Counted from the stretch's first letter, positions 26,412 through 36,001 are shown. The stretch: DNA of 64,000 nucleotides from Rubellimicrobium roseum (GCF_006152145.1 NZ_VDFV01000002.1:290793-354792), one strand, 5' to 3'. A program made the numbers and translations. The notes: generated by a model from the sequence alone, not told the origin.

Positions 26412-26918
26412 CTAGAACGGTATCCCCATCAGCCACCTAATGAGGGTGAACGCCCCGAATGGGCTGATCGCCTCCTCAAAGATCGTGTTCTGGACCGCAT
26501 CCTCCAAAACCGCGTTCTCGATGCCCGAGTCGGTCACAAGTCCTGCTTTGAAGCTCGAGGCCACCTCGCTGGTGACGACGAGAGGCACGTCCGGGTTCTC
26601 CTGCAAGGTGGCTGCAATGTAGCTGGCACTGTCGGTCGCTTTCAGTTGCAACTCGCCGACAACAGCGCTCCCCTCATAGATGGCGATGTCCGCGAGTGGG
26701 TGGTTGGTTGCCTCGAACATTGCGGCTTCGATGCCCTGCTCGATCAGATGGGTCGTGTAGACCTCCTCGAATAGGATTCCCTTAATATTGTTCATGTGCC
26801 CCAGGGCCGCGTCTGCATCGACGGCGGCGAAGTAGGAGATGATCTCCTCGAGGGAACTGGATCTTAGCTCGTTGTAGCCCCGCCTGACGGCGTCGATGAC
26901 CGATGCCTCCTCGATCAT
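26412..26918 (-). CDS. Small nuclease-like protein coupled to ankyrin gene
   Basis: 168 residues, not a family I can name. The middle reads LADIAIYEGSAVVGELQLKA: an Asp on one strand and a G-E-x-Q-x-K on the next, with an upstream Glu in KGILFEEVYTTHLIEQG. This spacing resembles the PD-(D/E)xK nuclease core, in particular small restriction or transfer-linked nucleases that recognise a neighbouring polymer or complex. The following VPLVVTSEVAS would be the next strand. It is translationally coupled (ATGA overlap) with the ankyrin-repeat gene upstream, so the pair likely acts together. Nuclease activity is inference from the motif only. Confidence 0.55.
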   Translation of the reverse strand: MIEEASVIDAVRRGYNELRSSSLEEIISYFAAVDADAALGHMNNIKGILFEEVYTTHLIEQGIEAAMFEATNHPLADIAIYEGSAVVGELQLKATDSASYIAATLQENPDVPLVVTSEVASSFKAGLVTDSGIENAVLEDAVQNTIFEEAISPFGAFTLIRWLMGIPF

Positions 26919-28087
26919 GCAAGTGCGCCATGCTCTTTCAGGAACAATCCCGTTTTAGTCGTGGGCCCGTTGATGATATGAATAGGTGTCATCGAAAGCG
27001 CACGATCTCCTTTCCCTGAACGGATGTTCAAATCTGCGCCAAGCTTCGTCAGCGTTCTTGCAGCCTCCAGATGGTTTTGTTGTGCGGCCAACATGAGAGG
27101 GGTGATTCCCTCGTCGGCCCGCTGATTGATAGCAGCGCCGTGGGCGATCAGAAGTCTGCACGTGCTGGCGGACCCATGATAGGCGGCGTAATGCAGCGGG
27201 GTCCAACTCTTGGGTCCAGGGATAGTGGTTGCAGCGTGGGCAGCAACTAGAACCTCGGCCAACTCAAAGTTGCATAGCTCCAAGGCTAGCACTAAGCATG
27301 TCTGCCCTTTGGAAGAACGGCTGTTTGGATCCGCGCCATACTCCAGGAGCAACTCGGTGAAAGCCTTCTCGCCCCGGCTCACCGCGAGAATAATGAGTGG
27401 CTCGCCCTTGTCATTGGCGACGTTGATGTTCGCACCCTGTTTGACGAGATCGAAGAACATGTCGTTCTGCCCGTTCCGGAAGGCCGACAGCAGAACGGCA
27501 TCCGCATACTTTTGGCCGAAATAAGCGCCGTTGGCCCGCAGGGCCTCCACGACTCCGGCGTGATTTTTGAAGAAGGCGCCGGTTATAGCGTTCCAGCCGT
27601 CATTATTGCAGACGTGGATATCGGCGCCGTTCTCGATCAGGAAGTCGACAACGGGCCGTCTTCCAGTGGTTGCTGCCCATATCAGGGGTGTCCAGCCCCT
27701 GTCGTCGCGAATAGAGAGTTCTGCCCCTTGCGAGATCATATGCCGGGCTAGCGGGAAGTACTCCCGGTCCAAGGCCAGAAGCATCGCCGAGCCGCTCTCG
27801 GCCGACCAGCGGTTCAGCGGTGCACCCTTATCGACCATCAGTTCCGCCAAATCGAGATAGCCTAAAACGATGGCCTGTCGGAGCGGTTCCCCGTCGCCAA
27901 CCTTCGCATCGAAGCGGGCATCCTCGATCAGGGCATGCGCGATCTTCGTAAAGCCTGCTTTCATGGCAGCGAGGAGTGCGGTTGCGCTGATTTGATTGGG
28001 TGTCTCAGGGTTATCATCAGCGCTCGCAAGGGCGGTGCTGACTGCCGAGATATCCCCGGATGTCACGGCTTTAATTAGGTCGTTCAA
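26915..28087 (-). CDS. Ankyrin-repeat protein, 390 aa
   Basis: Composed almost entirely of ankyrin repeats (about ten, roughly every 33 residues from residue 30 to 375), with the consensus core visible in DDRGWTPLIWAATTGRRPVV, NNDGWNAITGAFFKNHAGVV, SWTPLHYAAYHGSASTCRLL and EGITPLMLAAQQNHLEAARTL. There is no signal peptide or membrane segment, so it is a cytoplasmic binding scaffold. It is the first gene of a two-gene operon with the nuclease-like protein. Ankyrin proteins paired with effectors occur in several phage-defence and effector-immunity settings; here the repeat protein could be the sensor or the inhibitor. Confidence 0.85.
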   Translation of the reverse strand: MNDLIKAVTSGDISAVSTALASADDNPETPNQISATALLAAMKAGFTKIAHALIEDARFDAKVGDGEPLRQAIVLGYLDLAELMVDKGAPLNRWSAESGSAMLLALDREYFPLARHMISQGAELSIRDDRGWTPLIWAATTGRRPVVDFLIENGADIHVCNNDGWNAITGAFFKNHAGVVEALRANGAYFGQKYADAVLLSAFRNGQNDMFFDLVKQGANINVANDKGEPLIILAVSRGEKAFTELLLEYGADPNSRSSKGQTCLVLALELCNFELAEVLVAAHAATTIPGPKSWTPLHYAAYHGSASTCRLLIAHGAAINQRADEGITPLMLAAQQNHLEAARTLTKLGADLNIRSGKGDRALSMTPIHIINGPTTKTGLFLKEHGALA

Positions 28088-28257
28088 TTCTTCCTAGATC
28101 CTCAAAGTGAGTATGTCCTGGGCCTGCTTAGTCCAATCCTGCCGACCTCGGCCCGCGGACGCCAGCCTAGCGCGTCCGTGGCGCGTAGGGGACTGCTATT
28201 CCGCGGCTCGGGGCGACTATGGGCGGCTCCTGCGTGCCGGCCGCAGCAGTCAAACCG

Positions 28258-28433
28258 GACGCTTACTCCAACTCCGCCGGCATCTCGACAACTTCGTGCA
28301 GGCCTCCTACTTCGGCCGCTCGCTTAAGACGCTGAAGGGTCTCACGCGCTATGAGTTCATCTGCATAGCCTGGGTCCCCGAGCCGCATAGGTCCACCGCC
28401 AACCCGCTCTATCAAAGGCCGGTACAGAATATT
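28258..28433 (+). mobile_element. IS481-type transposase C-terminal remnant
   Basis: An open frame on the plus strand encodes a piece with LRRHLDNFVQASYFGRSLK followed by TLKGLTRYEFICIAW, closely resembling the end of IS481-family integrase-core transposases (family pattern LKTLKGLTPYEFI and NPLHQMPG). The rest of the gene and the element ends are absent. It fills the gap between the ankyrin gene and the nuclease gene, where no intact gene is seen. Confidence 0.7.
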
Positions 28434-28473
28434 CAACGGAGAGTAGGCGCTGCCGTCGTCCTATTGGATCCGC

Positions 28474-29655
28474 TCAAATCTCGTCCTCGATCCTGTCCTC
28501 CTCGCCAATAGTGTTGCCGTTCCTCTGGTAACCCTCGCAGAAATAGCGGAAGTCGCACGCGGCGCATGTCTTACCGTCTAGGCAATCGTCTAGCCAAGTC
28601 TGGAGAATGCTGACCGCTTGGTCTTCGCGGCGGACACACTCCTCAATGCTTCTGACGGTGTCGTCGAAGGCGCCAGTGGCTTCTTCGATGCTAGCGTCAT
28701 TAACGGGAATGACGCGCACCGCCCGCGAGAACAGGAAACCATGACTGAAGTCGGCGCGGGCACCGGGCCGCCAGTTCTCCAACATACGGCGGTCGCTATC
28801 TAGCGCGGGCCCGACATCCGTTCGACCTTTGCTCAACGCTGCCTTTAGCGCCAGCAAATCTCCTTCGCCGGGAGCGAGTTCGTTGATATAGATCAGTATG
28901 CCCGCGGCCACACGTCGGCTTCGGCGCTGCTCGTGACGCAACCAAGCGTAAGTCTGGACCTGCCACTCGCCGTCTCGCCACTCGGACGTATTTGTGTCGG
29001 GGCGGCGTGTACCCTTGTAATCGACAATCACCTCAAATTCGCCGGCGAGGTCAGGGCACTGCGCCTGCACAGCCTGTCTGATCAGGTTATCCGTGTGTGC
29101 CGAGCCTAGCTCTATCTCGGTCAACACGTCAATGACACCGGTGAGCGCGTATTTCTCGGCGCGATGTTCGCTAGCGATGGCGCCGGGGATGTCACGGGTA
29201 CCGATGACCCGTTCCTCAGCCTCGGCGATCAGCGGGAACAAGTGCGGACCCAACATGTTCACCGCTGCCTCGGCACGGCGGTAGGCGGCTAATCTCGCTT
29301 TGCGGCTGCGGGCACGTTTATTCTGATTGAGGAGCGACTCCTCGACAGGCCAGCCGAGATTGCGCAGGTCGAATTCGTCCAAGTCTGCTGGCGGTTCCTC
29401 AATCGGTTCAGACATGGAGAGCCGTTCGTAGGGAAGCGGAAACGGCAGGCCGCCCTTGCTCTTCCAAAGCCTGTAGACATTCTCCAGCAGTCCATGGATA
29501 AATTCACCGTACCAGAGTTGCACGGGCCGCGACGGTGGCAGAGCGCTACCGTTCTGGTAGCGATACTGCCGCGCGCAGCGGCGGAATGACAGCAAGTCGC
29601 CGGTCAGCGAGTATTCGGGAACGACGTGATCGGGGCGCTTACGGGCAATGCGCAT
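28474..29655 (-). CDS. PD-(D/E)xK nuclease, Cas4/RecB-like with Fe-S cluster
   Basis: 393 residues. The RecB-family nuclease core is visible: GEFIHGLLENVY (motif with His), an Asp-containing strand, FEVIVDYKGTRRPD (the D-x-K motif) and the downstream WQVQTYAWLRHEQ (Q-x3-Y motif). An iron-sulphur cluster is predicted from C27 (FRRCARQY) with C364, C367 and C373 near the C-terminus (TCAACDFRYFC), as in Cas4 and AddB. It would cut single-stranded ends, probably 5'-3'. It starts 2 bases after the stop of the UvrD-type helicase, so the two form an AddAB-like split helicase-nuclease pair. Confidence 0.88.
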   Translation of the reverse strand: MRIARKRPDHVVPEYSLTGDLLSFRRCARQYRYQNGSALPPSRPVQLWYGEFIHGLLENVYRLWKSKGGLPFPLPYERLSMSEPIEEPPADLDEFDLRNLGWPVEESLLNQNKRARSRKARLAAYRRAEAAVNMLGPHLFPLIAEAEERVIGTRDIPGAIASEHRAEKYALTGVIDVLTEIELGSAHTDNLIRQAVQAQCPDLAGEFEVIVDYKGTRRPDTNTSEWRDGEWQVQTYAWLRHEQRRSRRVAAGILIYINELAPGEGDLLALKAALSKGRTDVGPALDSDRRMLENWRPGARADFSHGFLFSRAVRVIPVNDASIEEATGAFDDTVRSIEECVRREDQAVSILQTWLDDCLDGKTCAACDFRYFCEGYQRNGNTIGEEDRIEDEI

Positions 29656-29656
29656 T

Positions 29657-32086
29657 TCAAATCCTGACGAATGGTAGGTGGTCTGCGTCGACCGGCGGCG
29701 GCCGCAATGCAGGATCGCTTAGCCATGCCCAGCTTTCGTCGCGACGCCAGAACTTCGCAACGTTCTTGATTTTCGTCCTAAACTGAAGGCCCTGCTGGCA
29801 GCCGACCAGCATCAGCAAACTCTGCGGGCGGCTGTAGGCAACGTAGTAGAGGCGCACGAGATCTTCAAAGGTACGCTGCATGCCGGTGCGTTGCCCACGC
29901 GCGGGGCCGACTGGAGTCACCAGTGTTAAGTCGTTCTCTAGTCTCACTACCGAACTCTCCTCGTCAGGAAAGCGCCGGAAGCGCTGTCTGGCATTATTCG
30001 TCTTGAAATCTGACGATACGTCGACGATGACAAGTGGATATTCCAGCCCCTTCGCTTGGTGAATGGTCATAATGTTGAGCCGGTCGCGAGGCACGCTCGG
30101 CATGATCTCCTCATCAACTTGGACGAGATCCTCCGCGATTGGATTGAGTACGTCTCGAATTGCGCTGTTTACTGAGCGGTGGCGGTGCGGCTCATCCCGC
30201 TGAATGGTAGCTTTGTAGCCCGAGAAGGTCGACGCGGCCGCGACTGTCCTCGTAATCGCTTCTAGATAGACCTGCGCCTCGGGATCGTCTTGGAAGGGCG
30301 GAAACCAAGGCAAAAAGCTATAGCAGATGTCGAGCAGAGGCCACTCGGTTTCGTCTCCTTCGCCGTGTACCGCAAACAAGCGCCACCGCTCTACCTTGGC
30401 CGAAAGCAGTTCGCCGCGCGGCGAGCGCGGGTTGACGGTGAGCATCGCTTCGGCGGCAGCGCGCCACTGGTCTAGGAAGTCATTCGCCTCGTTCGTAAGG
30501 AATGCCTGCTGCTGACGTTCACCCCGCAATCCAGGGGCAGGCGAGGGATCAATGCAGACGAGAGCGAGCCCAAGGAACCGCTGAACGATGTCAACGTCGC
30601 GTAGCGCCCGGCCGCGCGGATTGAACACGGCGAGGCCCCGCGCCTCCAGTTCCCGCCGGAGGTGGAGGGGCAGCCTCTCCTTACCGGGAGTCCCCCTGAA
30701 CGGCCTCCCGCGTTCTGCAACGGTGGAAGCCAGCAGCACAGCGTCCCCGAGGTCACCTCCGTCGGCGGGAAGGATTGGTTCGGTCAACGTGTCTTCGTGC
30801 GGGAGCGGGAAGCGGCCGCCCTGGCGGAAGACGCGATGGAGGAAGTCTGCAAGGTCGGCAGCTAGGGTGGGCGCATCGTTCCTAAACATGCCGATGACCC
30901 CGATCGGGGCGGCGCCGGCAGTCGAGATGACGCGGCGCACGTACGGTGCTGGGAGCGGCACACGCGCGCCGGCGAAATCGGGATCGTTGGTTACATGGGC
31001 GGAGAAGAACTCGACGATCTGCTTGGACGAGCGATAGTTCTCCTCCAGGCAGACGAGCTGCGGCTCGGGGCAACCGAGCTCCTGTTGAGCCCGGTCGCGG
31101 AAGTCGCGGAAGAGCTCGATCGTCGCCCCGCGGAAGCGGTAGAGCGACTGGTCGTCGTCGCCCACCACTGTGAGACTGGCGCCGGTGCGGCGAACCAACT
31201 CGAAGTAGATCGCCTCCTGCAGCGGGTTAGTGTCTTGGTATTCGTCGACCATCACCATCCGCAGCGAATGCATGCTCCGCGGGATGCGACCCGCCCGGAG
31301 TCGGTCTAAGAAGCGCCGTTCAAGCAGCGCAAAGTCCATCTGGTTGCTACCGGCAAGGTGCTGCTCGTAGCGATTCTTGATGCGCAGGATTGCTTGGCGA
31401 AACTCCTGGTCGCTATGCGGAGCACCGTAAGCATTAAGGTCGACAAGGTCCTGCACCAGCCGGTCGATGATGGTGCGCACGATCTCGGTCGCCTCGCCGT
31501 TGTTGCGTACCGGGTCTCCGGTGAAACCGTATCGGCCGAGGTAGGCCCGCAGTGGGTCGCCCAAGGTACGCAACTCACTCCAGACCTCGCCGCGCCGGTA
31601 GAGAATGGCTCGCGAGGCCGACTGCTCTAAGATGACCGGCGACGCTTCGTTCGGCTCGCGCATGTCACGGACCGCGTCCTCACAGATGCTGTCGAGCGTG
31701 CCCGCAATGTAGCGGTTGACGTCCATGGTCGACAGATGGCGGACATGCTTTTCGTCACCCGCTGCGGCAGCCACAGCAACGAGGTGGGCGCGCAATCTGG
31801 TGCCCCATTCAATCAGCCTCGACCTGATCTCTCGCCCTGCCTTCTCGGTGAAGGTGGTGATCAGCACGTCCTCGGGCGCAATCCCATCTACGAACGTGAA
31901 ACGGAGCGCCCTGAGTACCAACGTCGTCGTCTTGCCGGTGCCAGGTCCGGCCACCACCAAGAGTGGCACGTCGCTGGACGCCGCGATGGCCTCACGCTGC
32001 CGTTCGTTCGGCACGTGCGTTGAGAGGGCGCGCGCAACTATCTCTGGGAATTCCTTGACGGTTGGCGAGGTTGGGAACTCTAGCAA
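29657..32086 (-). CDS. UvrD/Rep-type superfamily 1 DNA helicase
   Basis: 809 residues with the SF1A motif series: Q-motif near NERQREAIAA, Walker A AGPGTGKTT (46-54), motif Ia TFTEKAGREIRSRL, Walker B VDEYQDTNPLQEAIYFELV, motif III DDDQSLYRFRGA, motif IV NYRSSKQIVEFF, motif V NIMTIHQAKGLEYPLVIVD and motif VI YVAYSRPQS. It lacks a fused nuclease, which is supplied by the next gene. It lies downstream of the Dpd block on the same strand but is separated from dpdD by an unknown gene and two gaps, so it may be a separate transcription unit. Confidence 0.92.
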   Translation of the reverse strand: MLEFPTSPTVKEFPEIVARALSTHVPNERQREAIAASSDVPLLVVAGPGTGKTTTLVLRALRFTFVDGIAPEDVLITTFTEKAGREIRSRLIEWGTRLRAHLVAVAAAAGDEKHVRHLSTMDVNRYIAGTLDSICEDAVRDMREPNEASPVILEQSASRAILYRRGEVWSELRTLGDPLRAYLGRYGFTGDPVRNNGEATEIVRTIIDRLVQDLVDLNAYGAPHSDQEFRQAILRIKNRYEQHLAGSNQMDFALLERRFLDRLRAGRIPRSMHSLRMVMVDEYQDTNPLQEAIYFELVRRTGASLTVVGDDDQSLYRFRGATIELFRDFRDRAQQELGCPEPQLVCLEENYRSSKQIVEFFSAHVTNDPDFAGARVPLPAPYVRRVISTAGAAPIGVIGMFRNDAPTLAADLADFLHRVFRQGGRFPLPHEDTLTEPILPADGGDLGDAVLLASTVAERGRPFRGTPGKERLPLHLRRELEARGLAVFNPRGRALRDVDIVQRFLGLALVCIDPSPAPGLRGERQQQAFLTNEANDFLDQWRAAAEAMLTVNPRSPRGELLSAKVERWRLFAVHGEGDETEWPLLDICYSFLPWFPPFQDDPEAQVYLEAITRTVAAASTFSGYKATIQRDEPHRHRSVNSAIRDVLNPIAEDLVQVDEEIMPSVPRDRLNIMTIHQAKGLEYPLVIVDVSSDFKTNNARQRFRRFPDEESSVVRLENDLTLVTPVGPARGQRTGMQRTFEDLVRLYYVAYSRPQSLLMLVGCQQGLQFRTKIKNVAKFWRRDESWAWLSDPALRPPPVDADHLPFVRI

Positions 32087-32557
32087 TTCAACACCCTTTA
32101 GCCGCTTGGTCAGTGACGACGTTGGGCGCCGCAGGAGTAGGCTCGCTATCGACTAGAGTCGATCTGTGATGCACCACCTTGAAGTCCTCGAACCGATCAT
32201 CGCCGTTGCTGTAGTTATGGGATATCGTCTCTACGTCCGCCACCACCACATTAGTTCCCGCACGAGTGTGGTAGTTGGTGCTTTCCATTTCGCAACAAAA
32301 AACCTCCGATTGAGGTCCCCAGCAATCGTGCGCATACTCGCCATCTCTTCTCAGAGGACTGGACACTTGACGCCATCTCTCGCTACCAATTTGTGGGTTC
32401 CAAGACCGCCTCCGCTGCGTATGATGCGATTGTTGATTTGATTGAACCAGTTGAGCTAGCTCACGATCTAATTTTTCAATCGTCGGTCCGATCCCTGCTA
32501 GGCACTTTCCTGTCTCATAGCGCATCTGCCAGAGCTACCCTCAATCGATAAGTGTTG
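32087..32557. other. Gap without a confident gene, possible gene remnant
   Basis: About 470 bases between the helicase and the unknown 213-aa gene. A minus-strand frame fills it (145 codons) but is unusually rich in His, Gln, Ser and Trp and looks non-coding. On the plus strand, positions about 32288-32551 hold an 87-codon open stretch without a start codon but with protein-like composition (e.g. SEDWTLDAISRYQFVGSK), possibly a decayed gene end. The promoter for the helicase-nuclease pair could also be here. Confidence 0.35.
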
Positions 32558-33199
32558 CTACAGATAGTCTGGATTAAGACGAACCTTTAGCTTGCGCGGG
32601 TCATCCGGATTTGTCGATACGGAGCCACGACCGGAAGCATTCATTAAGCGGAATCCTTGTCCGTCCTCCCAGGTGGTCTCCTTCTCGTACTCTCTTAAAT
32701 ACTGTATAAGACGGGGGAAGTGCCGGTTCCGCCCCACCCTGATGGCCCGCGGCGCGCGAACCTCCTCGAACATTCTGTCGAGAACGGCACGAAGCAGGTC
32801 TGGTAGAGGAATATCACGGTAGTCGTCACTTTGGACTCGATTTCGACATACCTCGCGCAAAACCTTCAGAAACTGGTTTGGTGAGAAATCGTCGATACTT
32901 GTGGGCCTGGAAGAGCCAAGAAACTCTTTCTCAAGGATGCGTATTAGTGCCTCTGGGTCAACTTCTCCCTTAATTCCTAGTCTCTCCAAGACCGCTGCTC
33001 GTGCTTGCTGGTCCTTGAACTTGCTACGAAGCGTTTCCAGGAGTTGATCTCGCCTGCGGGCTGACTGATCTCCTCCGATTTCTAGCTCCTCTTCAAAAAC
33101 CTCCTGCCAAAGGTCTAGAATCATCCTTATAGTCTTGTTAATTGCCTGACTGGCCGCGACCGCTTCCGTTCTCGAAGACCTGCAATCATGATCGGGCAT
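32558..33199 (-). CDS. Unknown 213-aa protein upstream of helicase-nuclease pair
   Basis: About 213 residues from MPDHDCRSSRTE; an upstream in-frame start eight codons earlier exists. Mostly helical and charged (EVFEEELEIGGDQSARRRDQ, LRSKFKDQQARAAVLERL), with a C-terminal Gly/Ser/Asn-rich tail ending RLNPDYL. No catalytic motif or membrane segment is seen. It lies between dpdD (151-base gap) and the UvrD-type helicase, all on the same strand, so it could be a regulator or adaptor of either. No family assigned. Confidence 0.65.
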   Translation of the reverse strand: MPDHDCRSSRTEAVAASQAINKTIRMILDLWQEVFEEELEIGGDQSARRRDQLLETLRSKFKDQQARAAVLERLGIKGEVDPEALIRILEKEFLGSSRPTSIDDFSPNQFLKVLREVCRNRVQSDDYRDIPLPDLLRAVLDRMFEEVRAPRAIRVGRNRHFPRLIQYLREYEKETTWEDGQGFRLMNASGRGSVSTNPDDPRKLKVRLNPDYL

Positions 33200-33350
33200 A
33201 TTCGCTCCTTGATAACTCACCACTCTCTGGCACTGGCTCCAACCTTCTACCCATGCAGTCTTTTCTGATGGCGAAGGTGTGGAAAATGCTTGGATGCTCT
33301 ACATCCGGTTCTTTCTCTCTCTGGCCGGGGAAACTCCCAGGTAGGATTGG

Positions 33351-35495
33351 TCAATTGCTGCTTTTAACCTGCCTGATGTGCTCCTCGACGGCGCACAAGA
33401 TGCTCGAAACCCCTTTCCCCTTTGCGTAGACGAGCGGCCGGTTGCCACGATTGGCGCGGATGAAGTCGGTGGCAGCGTGCTTGGCTGCCGACCACACGAT
33501 GACGAACAAGTCGCTGTTAGTCGCCAGTGCTTTGAGGGCCGCCGTGCCGACGTGGTCGGCGTTGCACTCCACCCTGATGTCATTCACGGACCGCTCTAAC
33601 TCCGCCTTAGCTTGGCGACTGGCAGTCTCACTTAACGAGTAGATGCTGACCTTCTTTCCACTCAGTCGCGCCATGAGTCCATCGTCGGGAGCGTCATTGG
33701 CATCGGCCGCACCAAAGTCCCAGCCGAACTCGATTGCCAGCCGATCGGCAGCGGCTCGCTGTAGGCTGCTCATTCGGGCCCGGATCGGGACTAGGCGTGC
33801 CAAGACGCCGTGGACGAACCGCTCGCGCGTACGCACGTCGGGCGTCGCCGCCCTCATAATTGTCTCGACAATGTCGAGCGCCCAGTAGGCCATGTCAGCG
33901 CCAAAGCCTTCGCCGGCGATCTCGTCCAGGTCCGCGACGAGGTCGCCGTAGCGCTTCGCGTTCAGCCCGATCGATAGGAGGGCCTCCACCAGGACGCGGC
34001 TCGATTGGAAGGTTGCACTGCCCCTGGTGACTCCGAGCGCGAGAAGGGTGAGCAGGCCTGCATAGGCGGGGACGAGGACAGGACTGGGGAAGGTATCATC
34101 CCGACGCATCGTCGCCACGATGAAGGGCAGGGCATGAAAGGTACGTTCGGCGGCAAGATTGTCGCTCTGAATGGCATTCAGCGCGTCGAGGAATGCGCGG
34201 ACCGCCTCGGGATCGTGCGCTACATCGTCGAGCCGCCACTCCTCGGCCCCCAATCGCGCGACGTCGAGCGCGCTCGTGAAGCCGGGATCGGAGACCCGGC
34301 CGAGCCACTCCGTCCAGGAGGTAGGCACAGTTGAGGCGCCGACCTCAGCATCGAGCGCTTGAAGAGCCGTTCGCATTGGCTCTAGCTGGCCGAGTGCCTG
34401 CCGTTGATCGTCGGTCAGCCGGGACAATGCGGCTAACGCCGCGGCCATCGCGTCAAGGCTCTCCGTGGCTTGCATGGTGGCGATAGCGGTCTGAGCGCTG
34501 TCGGCAGAGGACTGAGGCGTGGGCGCGGGAGGCTCCGCTGGTCCGAGGCGGTCGGCCACCCAGCCTAGGTCCGCCTCGTGCCCGACCAGGGCGAGGCGAA
34601 GTTCACGCCGAGATGGCGACTCGAGCGCCTCGAGTCCGCAGAGCCGCCAGCCGCCTTGGCTCAAGGGAGATGGACGCGGAAGAGAGAGCAGGGGTAGGGC
34701 GAGCGGACGCGTTTTGTTGGCGTAGATGCGGCGTGCCTCTTCGGGATCGTCAAAGGCCTGGGCTAGATGAGTGCGGTAGAGTGCCTCGAGGAGAAGGGCA
34801 GTTACGGCGGGCGTACGCCGGGCGTTGAGCAGGTTCGCGAAGCCAGGCAGATCGGTGATACCAATCCAATCCTCGCGCGCGGCCAGGAGTTGCACCTGGA
34901 GCGACTTGAGGTTCAGGGCGTCGATCCGGAGTTCGCCGCGCAACCGGTCAAGGAGTGTAGCAGCCGCGTCCCAGCGGCCGACATTGAGGTAGTCTTGGAA
35001 GCGGGCGAGCAACCAACTGGTCGGCTCAGGGGTCGCGCGGGTCGTCCTTGGTGCACGCGCGAAGGTGTCGCAAGCGCTTTGGAGGGCACGAAGAGCTCCC
35101 AGCCGGACACCCGCCTCAGGCGGTAGGCGTAGGACGGCGGTGATCATTGGCCCGAAGCCTTCGGCCGCGCTGGCAAGATCGCATTCGGACGGCAGTGAGG
35201 CTGGCTGCCCATCAAAGGAGGTCATAGTAGGGCCGGCGAAGGCGTGCAGAACCGGGCTCAACCTACGCCAGTCGCTGGGTGTAGAGGCTGCGGCGATCCA
35301 CAGGTCCCCTGAAGCTGAGATTTGGGGCACAAGGGCACCGGGCACTTGGGGATCGACCAGAGTTGTTCTCAACCGTTCGCAGAGAGCGTCGATCTCGGTC
35401 GAAACGACCGACTGCGAGGGCCACGGGGCAAGCCTGCTAAGGATGGCCTGCGAAGTCTCGAGGTCGGCAGCGATCACGCGAGCAGCCCTCCCCAT
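33351..35495 (-). CDS. dpdD: DpdD, Dpd system protein of unknown activity
   Basis: 714 residues without catalytic motifs that I can identify. Long helical repeats fill most of it (e.g. LEALYRTHLAQAFDDPEEAR, ESLDAMAAALAALSRL), and the C-terminal about 100 residues form an alpha/beta segment with KKVSIYSLSETASRQAKAEL and DLFVIVWSAAKHAATDFIRA, resembling a small Rossmann-like or TIR/receiver-like fold. The assignment comes from size and its place at the end of the dpdE-K block; family members are known only as Dpd-associated. Start overlaps the dpdK stop by 22 bases. Confidence 0.75.
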   Translation of the reverse strand: MGRAARVIAADLETSQAILSRLAPWPSQSVVSTEIDALCERLRTTLVDPQVPGALVPQISASGDLWIAAASTPSDWRRLSPVLHAFAGPTMTSFDGQPASLPSECDLASAAEGFGPMITAVLRLPPEAGVRLGALRALQSACDTFARAPRTTRATPEPTSWLLARFQDYLNVGRWDAAATLLDRLRGELRIDALNLKSLQVQLLAAREDWIGITDLPGFANLLNARRTPAVTALLLEALYRTHLAQAFDDPEEARRIYANKTRPLALPLLSLPRPSPLSQGGWRLCGLEALESPSRRELRLALVGHEADLGWVADRLGPAEPPAPTPQSSADSAQTAIATMQATESLDAMAAALAALSRLTDDQRQALGQLEPMRTALQALDAEVGASTVPTSWTEWLGRVSDPGFTSALDVARLGAEEWRLDDVAHDPEAVRAFLDALNAIQSDNLAAERTFHALPFIVATMRRDDTFPSPVLVPAYAGLLTLLALGVTRGSATFQSSRVLVEALLSIGLNAKRYGDLVADLDEIAGEGFGADMAYWALDIVETIMRAATPDVRTRERFVHGVLARLVPIRARMSSLQRAAADRLAIEFGWDFGAADANDAPDDGLMARLSGKKVSIYSLSETASRQAKAELERSVNDIRVECNADHVGTAALKALATNSDLFVIVWSAAKHAATDFIRANRGNRPLVYAKGKGVSSILCAVEEHIRQVKSSN

Positions 35496-36001
35496 TGCAG
35501 CTCCATCTCCAGGGCTTGCTCGGCCACGACCGCGGGGTCGGTCCTGAGCACCAAGTGCTCGCCGTTGACCGTAATACCATTGCGAGTGAGGTTCATTGAC
35601 CCACTCAGCACATAGTCGGCCCCGAGCAGCCCCTTGGCATGGAAGTCCTTAGCGACGGTCCATCTCAGGCCTCGCTCATGACGTGTCTTCAGGGCCCAGA
35701 GGCGAGAAAGGACGTAGTCGTTGTGACCTTCAGCTCGTATCACCAAGCTGACTTCGGCTCCGCGCACTAATAGCGCGTCGAGAACCTGGGTCAGCCGGAT
35801 CGGCGCAGCGGGCCAATCGGGCACGAGCGTCGCGAAGCGGCGGGCGGAGTTGTCGAGGATCTCGACGTCCGAGATCCAGGCGAAGAGCAGCCAAAGCTTG
35901 GGGCTTGGGCTCAGGAGTTCCGCGGCAAAGAGGCTTTGGAGCAGGTCCCGTATGCCTCGCGCTTGCGAGGGGCCGTGAAGGTCCCGGCTGGGGGCCGTCA
36001 T
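35474..36001 (-). CDS. dpdK: DpdK, phospholipase D-like nuclease
   Basis: 175 residues with one HKD motif: DFHAKGLLGADYVLSGSMNLTRNG supplies the His, Lys and the following Ser/Asn positions of the PLD superfamily, so an active enzyme would need a dimer. The N-terminal part LLQSLFAAELLSPSPKLWLL and ISDVEILDN is typical of PLD-type DNA-processing proteins. In Dpd systems this is one of the presumed nucleases acting on unmodified DNA. Start codon overlaps the dpdJ stop by one base (TGATG). Confidence 0.88.
   Translation of the reverse strand: MTAPSRDLHGPSQARGIRDLLQSLFAAELLSPSPKLWLLFAWISDVEILDNSARRFATLVPDWPAAPIRLTQVLDALLVRGAEVSLVIRAEGHNDYVLSRLWALKTRHERGLRWTVAKDFHAKGLLGADYVLSGSMNLTRNGITVNGEHLVLRTDPAVVAEQALEMELQWGGLLA

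Noticed and set aside
32088..32525. 145-codon minus-strand frame upstream of the helicase gene
   Set aside because: Composition is very rich in His, Gln, Ser and Trp and lacks hydrophobic pattern; probably not translated.
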